From: Akebia trifoliata | Taxonomy: Eukaryota > Streptophyta > Magnoliopsida > Ranunculales > Lardizabalaceae | Direction: 5' to 3' | DNA: 64,000 bases | Assembly: GCA_017979445.1 (NCBI GenBank) | Contig: CM030715.1 | Location: 11,400,187-11,464,186 of the forward strand | Shown here: positions 44,339 to 55,600 of the stretch, piece by piece | Position numbering within the stretch: position 1 is the stretch's first letter | How the letters are laid out: each line of letters opens with the position of its first letter | Notes under the pieces: generated by a model | What the model was told of the DNA's origin: nothing | The model's input: only the letters and a program-made list of their open reading frames with translations | The model's database searches: none | Position numbers and translations under genes: made by a program

Positions 44339-44910
44339 TGTAAAGGGAAATAATTGCACAATGATCTTAACCCTATACATGTCCAAGTCGGCTAAGTGGT
44401 ACCTGACACAGATCAGCTTATGAGGCCAAATCAGCCTGTGAGGCACTATCCAGCAAGGAGGACAAGTCAGAGTAGTGATCTCCTTAGTTTGACTAGCAGG
44501 GTTGCGTAACGATAAGCAAAGTCAATCTTGCCAAGTAGGGCAGGGTAGGCCTCGAGAAATCCGCAATATTGTTGTGTGCAAGTAAATCCCGAAAATCCCA
44601 GAGTGGATCTCTGTAAATAAGTTCGATCGATCCAGAATATCCCAATTAGGTAAACAACCCCACGAACCAGTAGAAATCCCATGATTGCAGCTTATAGAGA
44701 GGGAAACCTTACGGTAAGGTAAGGGGTTAAATAGCATAGTTACCACTATTGAAAAGGAAACTCAAGAGATCAAGAGCTAACCAGTACTGATTACTATTCG
44801 TGTATTTCTCTAACTTGAGCAGCAGAGTGCCTGTGACAGGTACCAGGCCACCGCAAGGAATGAGGTGCTAGGAACAACTTCAGATCAGTGTGGGTTGGGA
44901 CCATCAAAGC
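44339..44910 (+). repeat. LTR-like fragment of another TAT-type element
   Basis: Begins TGTAAAGGG. It contains a 'gtaaggggttaaatagcata' promoter-like stretch and a late 'ctctaacttgagcagcagag' and 'gacaggtaccaggcc' phrase, similar to the U5 region I recall in Retand/TAT-type LTRs ('cttgagcgtcggagtg', 'gcaggta'). Its right part is cut by the M insertion at 44911. No gene was seen. Confidence 0.4.
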
Positions 44911-47158
44911 TGTAGACACCCCAATTTGATCAGGCCCCTACTCGAAAGGGCTCAAAAATGTCAATTTTCCAAATAAATTGGCCAATAGGCCCTAAGGGCC
45001 CAAATCATTGAAAATGACATTTTTGACAGTACCGAGGCCCTTAAGACCTCCCGATACTCGAAGGGACCCACCAAAAGGATTGGACCTACCCTACACTTTT
45101 CCGAATTCTCGATAATTCTCCAACAGACTTAAAAAGCCCGATTCGCTAACATGTGCCATTTTTAATCAAATCAATGATTTCAAAAACCTCAAAAAAATTA
45201 ATAAATTAAAAAAGTGAGACTTGGGATGCCTACCACTTCTTCAACCCCCATTATCCCACTTCCAAATTCACAAATACTCTAAACCTGTTTAAAGCCCATA
45301 AACCTTTAATTCTCCAAAAACCAATTTCCCACCTTACACCCTAACCCAAAATTAATACCATATCACCTAATCTCTAACACAAACCCAAAATGAATACCAT
45401 ATCACCTAATCCCTAACACAAACCCAACCCAATCCAAAACAACCTACAGCCCTCCTAAAACCTAAGCCCAATGCACTAAAAGCCCACAAGTCATTATCCA
45501 TATCCAATCCTCCAATCCATAACCCATAACCCATTAACCACTACCTACATCAACCAATTACCCTCTTCACATCAAAAGGTGACACATGTCATCATCCCCA
45601 CTCACCTCCCTAATCTAATCACCTACCCCCATCACCTTTCTTTAAACAATTCATCTAACATATCACTTCAACCCATACCCTACCCTAACCAAACTTATCA
45701 CCATTCTCTAATACCATTAATCACCCACATCACAACCCATATCTCCTACACCATAACCCATCATTTTCCCTAAAACACTCCAACAACTTACATCACAACC
45801 CATACCTTTCTCTCTAATCAAACAACTACCATCACCAATCAACATACCTCATCACCTCATTTTCTTATCATATTTTTCACATGTCATTATCCCCTTAACT
45901 CTCCCAAAATCCAACCAACCAACCTCTCATACTACCCATCCCCCCAAATCTAAACACCTTACCTCTTGCATCAACCTAACATTCAATCAAACACCTAACA
46001 CCTTACACCCCCATTCTCTCCATTAACCATTACTCACCTCATCTCACCAAAAACTCTACCCAAATGGATTTAGGTAAGATTCAAACCATTTTGCTCAAAA
46101 TACAATCCATTTTCCTCATTACACAACTACCCTCACTTCCACCTCAAATTTCATACCTTTCACCTCTAAAACCCATGCCCTTATCTATTCTCCCAATCCT
46201 TCACCCCATTATACCCCTAAAATACCCTCTAAACATCTATAAATACCCCCCTCCTCTTTCAAAAATACGTTACCAATTCTCACAAACAAAAGTCATACCA
46301 ATTCTTTCCCGAAGTCTCACACAAAAAAATACCCTCTCAACTCTCTTCTACTCTCATACTCTCATACAAATCTTCTAAAAAAAATGATTCTCGTAAATTT
46401 ATTAAGAACCTTAGAAGACATTGAAAAAGAAGAAGAAGAAAAATAAGGGAAGAAAAGGGCGAAACATCAAGGTGGGTTCAAAGTACACCTTCCCCCTCTC
46501 CTTCTGTACCCTCTACATCCTCCTATTCTTTTATCCCTTTCTCTTTTTTTTTTTTGAAGGCCTTTAAGATGTGATGCTACCTTCCCTTATCTCCGATAGG
46601 TTGGACTTCGGTTTGGTCGAAAGTATAATGATTGTAATCCCTTTTAAAAAAACAAAACTAGTTTTATCCTAAAAATATTTTAAGGCATTTGGAAATTGGA
46701 TCCTTCTCAACCCATGAGAATGGATCCATGACCTTAGCCAACACTTTTCAAATATGAATTATGTCTGAGGCTCATGTCTATTAGGATCATCTCCTTCAAT
46801 GAGATGATCCTATGATTGAGTCGAAAGCAAACCCCTATTTAGGGTACAAATGCACAACACATGGCACTTTATTTTTCATTTTTTTCCTAATCAAAATGAT
46901 CGAGTTCTTTAGGTTACCGCCATTTGGCAAGGAGAAAAGTGTGCCTAACACCTTCCATTTTTTCCAATAGAGTCGCTTACCCCGATCTCAAGGTTGGTTA
47001 GTACCTTATCCATCGTGAGTCACTAAACGCCAAAAAAGGCACTATTTCGAACAATGTACATTTCGGGTGACCATTCACACCCACTTACAATATGATTGGT
47101 GGTGACTCCAAACCTTAGTAGATGTGGCCATCGTAATCGAGAGAATCACGTATCTACA
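44911..47158 (+). repeat. M 5' LTR
   Basis: 2,248 bp, TGTAGACACCCC to GTATCTACA, with the PBS two bases later. The first 12 bases equal those of K, J and E; the rest differs. From about 45240 to 46380 the plus strand has very little G (many 60-base lines have none to two). TATA box at 46238. U5 holds 'gtgcctaacaccttcca', similar to a conserved phrase near the end of the K and J LTRs. Confidence 0.82.
46238..46245 (+). promoter_or_regulatory. TATA box of the M LTR
   Basis: TATAAATA in a C-rich context, followed by a 130-base A/C-rich stretch. Confidence 0.65.
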
Positions 47159-47160
47159 GT

Positions 47161-47180
47161 TGGCAACTCCACTGGGGAAC
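47161..47180 (+). promoter_or_regulatory. M primer-binding site (Arg tRNA type)
   Basis: TGGCAACTCCACTGGGGAAC, one internal substitution from the site in K and J (TGGCGACTCCACTGGGGAC). Confidence 0.8.
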
Positions 47181-48297
47181 TCATGGTTCATCCCTCATGA
47201 CAACTCGATCATTTTGAAAAAAAATAGATTTGTTTTTTTGGATAACATTGTTTGTTTGTTGCTTGTTTCTTATACTTTCTTTTTATTTTTTCTACATGGC
47301 CAAATTGTAATATTTATTTACTTTCGTTGCTTTCATTACGTGTTTGTAAGGGGATCGATTGAAAATAAAAATAAATAAAAATCTTGTTGCACATGTACTC
47401 GCGAGCATAACTCCATTGCACGACCACCCTACCTTCAATATATTTAGCCTCGATGCCTAGTAGTTCTACGGTTTGAGATCGTTATTTCAAATTTTGGGGA
47501 TGAACACATCAAATCCGATCACTAACCAATGACGTGTGTACTCCAGTATGCATCGAGATTTGAATATCAGGTAACCATAAACCCACCTATTAGCTGCATA
47601 CATGTGCCCGATTAGACAATTCTAGGACATAAGTTCCCAAATTTACATCGACCCTCGAAGCAACATTGAAAGTGTTTAGTGTATTCGGGCCTCGAAGCCC
47701 AAGTTGTAAGCCCATAATGGGAAGTTGTATAGGCTTAGGGGTATGTCTTTCTTTGCTTATTCCCTTGGTAAGAAGGGAAAAACTAGTTTTCTTTTTTATC
47801 ATGCATATCATCAAAAGCAAAACAAAAAAATAAAAAATGAAAAAAATGTATTTTTTTGGCCCAAGCCAAAAATCAGAGGCAATATGCCTCAATTTTAGAT
47901 TAACAAACTTAAAAAAAAAAAAAACAAAAAAATAAAAAATTTTAACCAAAAATTCGTACTGGTCTGTATTTCAGGCACGGATGGGTATAAAATACTTGTA
48001 TCCGTACTTGAAATATGGATGTAAAAGAAAAAGAAATTTATTTTTGCTCATTTTGTTTCCAACTCAGTCTTGACAACTTTTGTTCTCGGATTTATTTTTC
48101 TTTTGATGTTTAAGGCTTAAAAATACTTAAATGGATCATTTTTTATTTAAGCTTCGGCCTACTCCTCGCCGTTTTTCTTTGTTTGATCAAAACAGAACTT
48201 GTATACATTCTATCGATCAAAGTTGACCCTACCTAACGTGGTATACTATCAATCTCACTTACAATTAAATCCGTTACCATCCATCACCAAACATAAA
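47181..48297 (+). other. M leader, first part
   Basis: Non-coding. It has A-rich tracts at 47820-47940, and a repeated 'tactggtctgtatttcaggcac' / 'atacttgtatccgtacttga' stretch at 47955-48020. No gene was seen. Confidence 0.5.
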
Positions 48298-48371
48298 AAA
48301 TGGGTCCACGACCCATACCTATTTCTAAAGGGGTTCACGACCTATACCCACTTCTAATTGGGTCTGCGACT
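48298..48371 (+). repeat. 28-bp hairpin array in the M leader, left part
   Basis: Units such as 'gggtccacgacccatacctatttctaa'. The array is interrupted by J and resumes at 59237. The last five bases, GCGAC, pair with TCGAC at 59237-59241 as the J target duplication (four of five bases identical). Confidence 0.8.
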
Positions 48372-50155
48372 GAAAGCTCCCTCGATTCGCAGGGTGTGCG
48401 GATCCACTTTTGACCCTTGAGGTTTGGGAGTCGCCACCTAGTTATTGTGGTCTAGGATCCAAACTGACTCTAAAATGGATAAAAACTAATCTACTACAGA
48501 AAATTTGAATCCGGGGATCATGTTACGGGGTTGGAAGGTGTTAGGCACCAGCCCCGCCCGGCCATTACCGGTCTCTACTTATCCCAAATAAATCTACATC
48601 GCTAATGAAAAACCTAGATTAAAAATAATAATAAAAAAAAAGCTTACCTTCGATCTGTAAAAGTGCTATTCCCTCAGATCTGGTGAAAACGGCTCCTTGT
48701 ACCGTATTCCTTACTTCGTTCTATCTCCGGATCTGATTTCTGATCTCCGAGGAAAAGTATCTCCTTCTTGGATCTGGGTGCTTCGAATTTGTTATAGATT
48801 TTTGGGATATTTTTGAGAGGTTTTTGAAAATTTTTTAGGCTAAAATCAGAGCAGGGGTGTTAGGTAAGGAGTTGAGGCTCCGAAATTAGGGTTTTGGAGA
48901 GGTTGTGGAAGCTTCTTCACCTACTTTTCCTAGGGTTTTTTCTTTTATACGAAAATAGGGTGTGGAGGCTCCTATTTATAAAGTTTTTAGAAGCATTAGG
49001 GTTTGATTAGGGTTTCTTTTAGGGTTTCAATTAGGGTTTTGACTTAGTCTTTAGGGTTTTAGGGTTTTGACTTTAGTCTTATGAGATTGACTTGATTAGT
49101 TTAGATTAGGGTTTTGATTTAGGGTTTTGATCTTAGTCTTATGAGATTGACTTGATTAGTTTAGATTAGGGTTTTGATTTAGGGTTTTGACCTTATTCTT
49201 ATAAGATTGACTCGATTAGTTTAGATTAGGATTTTGATTTAGGGTTTTGACTTTAGTCTTATGAGATTGACTTTAATACTTGACTCTAGTCTTACTTAAT
49301 TAACTTTAATTTTGACTTTAGTCTTATTTGATGGACTTTAATATCTTGAATTTAGTCTTTCTTGGTTGACTTTAAATTTTTGCAGAATCCCCCTCTATTA
49401 TATCTTTGATTCTTTGGACCCCCAAATGGAGGGGTCCTTAAAGAAATATCTTGCGAACCATCAACAGTTTTTATTGAAAGCCTGATTGATCAATTTTTTA
49501 GTTTAAATTTTATAATTAATTTTATTAATGTTTCACTTTACATTATTTAATGATTTATTTATTAATTTTAAAATTTTTAATTATTAAAATTGTGAAATTA
49601 CCATTTTACCCTCGGAGAGGATTTTTTACGCTTTAAGTCATTTTTCAATGTTTCAGGATGTTTTGGAATCAGTTTTTCGTAAGGAATTCAATGGGAATGT
49701 TGGTTTTTGTCATTTATGAAGTTTTTTGTATGAAATGATCGTGAACTTTATGAGGGGTATTTTCATAATTTTGTCAAATTTTGTGAAAATTGGCGAAGTG
49801 GTTTACTTGGTTTCGATTTGTTGTTTTATGTGTTTGAGTGGGTTTTCCTAAGCGTAATGCAGGCTCTAAGGTTGTTTTGATGTTAGGGGTATTTTGGTAA
49901 TTTAGTCATTTTTAGTGATTTTTATCGTGAAGGTTTTTTTTGGTTTGCAAGATGATGATTTCTATGTTTCTGGGTTCATATTTTCCTAGCGTAGCGTGGT
50001 TTCTAAGTTTTGTCAGTTCGAGATACCTCATCCGGATTTCTGAAACATATATGGTAACAAAATAAAGCATTGGAATAGACATCCATCATTGGGAACCTTT
50101 GCGATCGGGTTGACGATTTGATTAATCAGGCGGATGCAAAAATGGGGTGTCTACA
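48372..50155 (-). repeat. J 3' LTR
   Basis: 1,784 bp, TGTAGACACCCC to AGGGAGCTTTCA on the minus strand. It contains three to four copies of a 60-bp unit ('gtcttatgagattgacttga' ... 'ttagggttttgatttagggt') at 49060-49270. Minus-strand TATA box at 48973-48980. Confidence 0.92.
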
Positions 50156-50168
50156 GATGCCCCTCTTT
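50156..50168 (-). promoter_or_regulatory. J polypurine tract
   Basis: AAAGAGGGGCATC on the minus strand, identical to K. Confidence 0.85.
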
Positions 50169-50505
50169 GGTAGAGGGTTGAAGCAAACTAGATAGCAAAT
50201 CTATTTTGGTAGATAGTGCGATATCCGAATGCCAAAGCTAGTGACAGTTCATTTTGCAGCCTGATTTAACAATTCGTCGGGGTATTCAGATCATTGAGCG
50301 TAAAACTCTCCCCGAACTAGAAAAATGTCAGGTCCTTGAGCTCGAGCTCTCACTGGCAGTGTCAGATCCTTGAATTTAAAAAAAAAAAATTCTCCTTGAC
50401 TGATGTAACAACTGTGCAGTGTGTGGACTCAAAATCTGAGATAGATTTCAAAGAGTTTGAGTTGGAAATGAGTCAAATCTGAGCATGAAGTGAATATAAA
50501 CTGAG
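50169..50505 (-). other. J 3' end between PPT and satellite
   Basis: Non-coding. It matches K 21960-22229 in reverse ('gagctctcactggcagtgtc' against the K 'gccatcagtgagagctctcg' region). Confidence 0.5.
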
Positions 50506-50985
50506 CGTAATTCCAAGAAAACCCTTGGCGGTATCTGAGCATAATTCTTGGAAAACCCCCGGCTGTAACGGAGCATAGTTCCGAGAAAACCCTCGGCGGC
50601 ATCTGAGTATAATTCCAAGAAAACCCTTGGCGGCATCTAAGCATAGTTCCAAGAAAACCCTTGGCGGCATCTGAGCATAATTCCGAGAAAACCCTCGGCG
50701 GCATCTGAGCATAATTCCAAGAAAACCCTTGGCGGCATTTGAGCATAGTTCCGGGAAAACCCTCAGCGGCATCTGAGCATAGTACCGAAAAAACCATCGG
50801 CGGCATTTGAGCATAATTCCAAGAAAACCCTTGGCAGCATCTGAGCATAGTTCAGAGAAAACCCTCGGCGGTATCTGAGCATAATTCCAAGAAAACCCTT
50901 GGCGGCATCTGAGCATAGTTCCAAGAAAATCCTTGACGACATCTGAGCATAATTCCAAGAAAACCCTTGGCGGCATCTGGCTGAG
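50506..50985 (-). repeat. 34-bp hairpin array in J
   Basis: About 14 units, plus-strand form 'gcataattccaagaaaacccttggcggcatctga'. CCAAG/CTTGG and CCGAG/CTCGG units are mixed, with both arms usually matching. The ORFs it produces (for example 50429-50848) are by-products of the repeat. Confidence 0.93.
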
Positions 50986-51690
50986 TAAAACTGAGAATGA
51001 AGGAATAAATCTGGGAAAAAATGATTGAAAATGAAATCTGGAAAAGAGGAGTTGAATCTGGGAATGAATAGATCTAGGACATAATAGATGCCCTATCTCC
51101 TATGTGAGATCTAAAATGCATGTGTTTGAACCTCAAGGTTTTATCCAAAATTTTTATAAATTTAAAACCTGAGTTTGACCTCAAGAGTTTTTCAAAAAAC
51201 TGCTATCAAGAGGGTAACCTTAAGTTTGGAGTTCTCATTATCTTTTACGATTAACATTACTCAAAAACAAAATGTCCCTAGTTTGACAATAAACATGGCA
51301 TTGAACACATCATTAAAAAATGCTCCTAGTATAAGGGGGGAAATTACATATTTAGAGGAAAAAGAAAAATGCCCTTTGTATGAAGGTTTGAAATATTTGA
51401 TTACCACAAGCGCAATAAAGATCCAACTTTTAATTTTGATTAACTTTATTGAAGATTTTGAGTCAGGCTCAAGAGAACAAAATATTTCCTTTTGAGACTC
51501 ATCATAGAATTCACCTTTCTCTCCATTGGTTCACTTGGGGAAGTAAGAATTTTTAGATCGATCGTAGACAAGATACTTGTGGCTTCTGAATCTATGCCTG
51601 GTTTAAGCTGAGTATTGAACTTGATTATTCGGACTTCTGATGTTTCAGCTCGAACCGCTCTCAACTTGGGATTTTTTCTGTTTTTCTTTT
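50986..51690 (-). other. J 3' region, non-coding
   Basis: Matches K about 19000-19700 in reverse, including the 'aaaatgcccctagt' repeats at about 51270-51375. No gene was seen. Confidence 0.5.
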
Positions 51691-51925
51691 TTATTTGCTC
51701 TAACTTTTGCCTAAATCGCCTTTTCAGGTTTTCAATCTAGCGAGCTTGCTCTAGCTTTTGCCTAGATAGCCTTTTCAGGTTTTCGATCTAGCGAGCTCTT
51801 TCCTTTTTTTTTTTGCTCTGATTGTTGCCAAAGTTGTCCTTTCAGATTTTCAACCTCGCGAGCTTGCCTTAATTTTTGCCTAAGTCGCCCTTTTCGGATT
51901 TTCAACTTAGCAAGCCTTATCATTT
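51691..51925 (-). repeat. Short tandem repeats in J
   Basis: Units built on 'cgccttttcaggttttcaat' and 'ctagcgagcttgctctagct', the reverse complement of the K repeats at 18756-18980. Confidence 0.75.
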
Positions 51926-52715
51926 TTTTTTATCTTTTTCTTCTCCTCTGAAGTTCTAGAATTACTATCTGATCATGCTTTGCTACCCTCCTTGACTTTT
52001 TCACACAGTACTTAGGAGGACGTTTATAGGTAGGCTTGGGACTAGGCATAAGAAGAAAGGAATTTTGAGGCTCAAAAACCCAAATGCCCCTTGTGTGGCA
52101 TTTCATTTAAAAAATTTTCTTGAACTTTCTTCCCCATTTTGGATGATATTTCTTTTTCTTTTGAATATTTTTCTTTTTAGATTTTTCCTTTGTCGAGGAA
52201 TCTATTTTTTTTTATTTTGATGTGGTCGGGCCTGAAGTAACTTCTTAGGTTGCCTACGTACCCCAAATTTTTGGGATCAGACCAAAATGTAGTTCAGATT
52301 TTTTCCTCCCCTGGGTTAGGTAATCAGGCTAAGAACTAAAAGGCATAATTTTTCTCTTTTTGAACAAGCTACAAAGGGATTGAGAAAGGAGAAAATGAAC
52401 TAGGTAGTAGGAAAATTGATTCGACCAAAAATGGCCTCCTTAAATGTAGTACCGTTTGATCTGGTCAAGGTTGGTTGACTTTGGTAATTCGATGCGATCA
52501 TGATCTTGAAGTCTGATGACTTTTCCAGACAGTATTTCCTTAATGAATGAATTTTTCCAATTGGGTTCAGACTTTCTCCTATAGTCGAGGAGGAGTGTTC
52601 AATTTTCTTTGAAGTCTGATAGTTAAATCCTTGACTTGTAAATGATGAGCTTTGACTTTTTTGTCAAATGCACGGGTGACTCTTTTTAGATAAGCTTGCA
52701 CATGGTACAGGGCTT
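51926..52715 (-). other. J region between integrase and repeats
   Basis: Decayed C-terminal pol sequence (about 52700-52260) and non-coding DNA, matching K 18000-18755. No intact gene. Confidence 0.5.
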
Positions 52716-53175
52716 TAACTCATTTTCTTCGATCAAGTTTAATTCTTCATACTGCTGACGAACCCAATCTGTTTCTAACAAATGATTTTCCAACAAGACC
52801 CTGAGAGACGAAATTTTCATTTCAACTGGCAAGACTGCTGCTATGCCATATACTAAGGAGTAGGGAGTAGCTCCAGTAGATGATTGAATTGAAGTTCGAT
52901 ATGTCCATAGCGTGAATGATAATTTTTCTGACCAATCTCAATGTGATTGACACATTTTCCTGATGATAGTCTTGAGACTCTTACTAACTGCTTCAACCGT
53001 TCCATTGATCTGAGGACGGTAGGGGGATGATTTGTGCTTCTGGATCTTCAACTTTAAACATAGAGTAATGATCTATGCTTTGAAGTACGACCCATTATCA
53101 GAGATCAGTTCAAAAGGTACCCCCATATCGACTAATAATATGTGATTTGAAACTCAAGATGTAGTAAGGATAGTG
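52716..53175 (-). pseudogene. pol: TAT/Ogre integrase C-terminal half (J)
   Basis: Minus-strand counterpart of K 17530-17990. Recognisable in order: PFELISDNGSYF (about 53110-53070), HKSSPYRPQINGTVEAVSK with the catalytic E (about 53025-52975), DWSEKLSFTLWTYRTSI, STGATPYSLVYG, AAVLPVE and TDWVRQQYEELNLIEE. A stop near 52945 (after CQSH) and one before ITTLC break the frame. The zinc-binding domain and first aspartate are absent, exactly as in K. Confidence 0.85.
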
Positions 53176-53780
53176 CTGATATATTTTATAACATCTTCTT
53201 TGATTCCATCGATATAGACGAGTATCTATTCCGTGTTTAACAACACCCAAGCTTGTACCTAACATACCCTCATATGATCACACGAACAAGTCTTTTAAAA
53301 TTTTTGAGTAAATTCATTATCCCCTCGTGTTCCTTTAGGGATAAGATGGTTTCTATTTGAATCTCTTTAGGAATTATTTTTTGTTTCGAGCTCAAAGACC
53401 TTTCCTTTCTCGATTAAAGATTGAGCCCGACTCTTATCTTCTTGTTCAGAAATGAAATCTATCAAATTATTAGTTAATTCGTTAATGCGCTCGAGGTATT
53501 CAAAAATTTCCTTTATCCGATCAATTTCAGATGGGGCAACAGACACCTCTATAGACTCGATGAACTAACTTGACTCAATAGGAAAGAGTAGACTCAATCT
53601 AAGGAAGACATGACCTTGCTGGAAAAAAGAACTCGAGCTAGCCCAAATGACTCATGAAAACTCAAGACAAGTACCCACAAGAGATTGATTAGGACTGAGG
53701 ACTGAGATATTGCTTATAACCGGTAGGATTAAAGCACTATGATCTTGAAAGAACAACTGGACGATGTTGAGAAATTTTGA
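53176..53780 (-). pseudogene. Remnant of the Ogre/TAT coding region before the deletion (J)
   Basis: Clearly similar to K 16930-17470. One frame gives EIDRIKEIFEYLERINELTNN, then ISEQEDKSRAQSLIEKGK, a charged, helix-prone stretch, open for about 60 residues. Identity of the original protein (gag-protease end or spacer) is not certain. It is joined directly to integrase near 53200-53230. Confidence 0.5.
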
Positions 53781-54119
53781 GGTCATTTCTGACTGTTGAT
53801 TTGATATTGACGTTTACTCTAACTGACCAGATTTACAACCCTAGCTGGACAATGGACGATTGAGCTTAGACACAATGATAACCCTTAAACCTCTTTGAAG
53901 GTGAATTTAACCAATTTCAGTGTCACCCCCTTATAACATTTTAAATGAACCCTCAGATTTTATTGATTTTTTTGCACCAATCCATTAAACAATTCATTAA
54001 TGTAATGATTATTCAGAAAAATAATTTTATTGCACTCTTGAAAAATATTGACAAATAATGTTTTCATTGAATAACAACTTCCACAAACATATTTCAATAA
54101 TTTTTCATGCAAAAATAGA

Positions 54120-54300
54120 TTTTTCGTAAACCATTTTTTTCTGAAAAATATTTTTCTTCCTTTTCTTTTTTTTTAGAAAATATTTTCTTTTAGAAAACTT
54201 TTTGGGAAAGCATTTCCTTTTGGAAAATCTTATTCTTCCAGAAAATATTTTACTTTTGAAAATCATTTTTCTTCTGGAAAACATTTTTCTTCTTTTAAAA
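54120..54300 (-). repeat. TTCn(3-5)GAA cluster in the J leader
   Basis: Series of imperfect palindromes such as TTTTAGAAAA, TTCCTTTTGGAAAA, TTCTTCCAGAAAA and TTTTCTTCTGGAAAA. It sits at the same place as the TTCTAGAA cluster in K (16385-16530). Confidence 0.55.
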
Positions 54301-55600
54301 TGGGTTTAAAATCCGAACCAGAAAAAAGTTTGAATTTCATTTTGATTCAAATGGCTCGGCCCATAATGATCGTTAGATCGAGATGGACTGGGTCAAGTTT
54401 AAAATGGATTTTTTATTGGGTTGGTGCACCCATTTTAATTTCCAAAAACAACAGTTTTGATCCTTGGGGACAATCACACACTCTGATCTCATCATTTATA
54501 TCATTTACATCAATCACAAAGTCTCATAAGATTCCATTCAATGAACAACCCGGGAACACCCATGATAAGTTCGAGTCGTGACCTATAGGGAAGGTTTCTA
54601 GATTCTAAGCTTACTACGTGCAATGCATTTTTATCTGGCCATATACCTCTCGATACGTGGTGACTTTGTTTTGTCATACCGTATATGTGATAATCTAAAA
54701 CCTCAATTCACTTCTCTGAAGACAAAAACAGTCAGTTTGATCTCCAGTTGAGAGGTGGCGCACAATGCTGAGCAAAGACCCACTTAAATACCTCTTGTCT
54801 AGAATAGACGTAGTCTATCCCCCTCGTACAGTAGGGTACAGTGGGGCAAGATCTTGCTTAGGCACCGGTTTTGACCAAGAAGTGCAATTGATATACTTAG
54901 ATTATCTTTTACATACCTATGGGTACGAGTCAAGAGTTGTAGCTTTCGTAAATGGTCTGACATCCCACGAAAGGACTGACCACGTAGTAGTACTACGTTG
55001 GTAATCGAGACATGTGACTGTGTGGCTCACAATAGGTCAAAGGCTCAGGTCGCTCTAGCCTGAGTGCATCAATATACTTCTCAGAATCACCTGATCAGAC
55101 AATATTGATGCCTTAGTTTGATATACCCTAAGGTACTTGACTGGAGTTGTGGTTTTCATGAATGACTTCGCATCTCCGAAGAGATCGGGCCATGCACTAG
55201 TGCCACGTTGGCTATATAGGACGTGTAAGTGTGCAAAAATAGTAAACGTGCATGTAGTGTGTGTAACATAGGGTGGGGTGTGCCCGGGGCCTTTTCCAAA
55301 CACATGGGCCCATGGATCCAATCAAACCAATCATTACAACATAAATTACATGAATATTTAATCGAAATAAAACTCTATCCCAATCACATGAATATTTAAT
55401 CGAGATCAACACTATTCAAATCACCTGATTAAAGATAAGCATGTCAAGCATATATCCATGTTAGAAGCAATCATTTAATCTGATATATTTCCATATGTGT
55501 TTCAATGAAGGATTATTTCGGATGGTCCAAAATAATTTAGAATTTCAAAGGACATCGAATTTAGGATATAACAATGATTGATGAGATAAAGAGGATGTTG
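54301..55600 (-). other. J leader, conserved part
   Basis: Non-coding; matches K 15040-16330 in reverse, including the duplicated segment at 54920-55240 with palindromes GTAGTACTAC and GCACTAGTGC. No gene. Confidence 0.6.
54770..54900 (-). ncRNA. Conserved retroelement leader module (J copy)
   Basis: On the minus strand: 'attgcacttcttggtcaaaa', GCAAGATCTTGC (54846-54857, perfect palindrome), GGGGGATAGACTACGTCTATTC, then 'gaggtatttaag'. Almost identical to K. Confidence 0.55.

Noticed and set aside
49000..49270. TTTAGGG-like repeats suggesting telomeric sequence
   Set aside because: The phrase is embedded in 60-bp units of the J LTR ('gattagggttttgatttagg') and is not a run of the plant telomere heptamer.
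50429..50976. ORFs of 139 and 167 residues on the minus strand
   Set aside because: Translations of the J 34-bp array.
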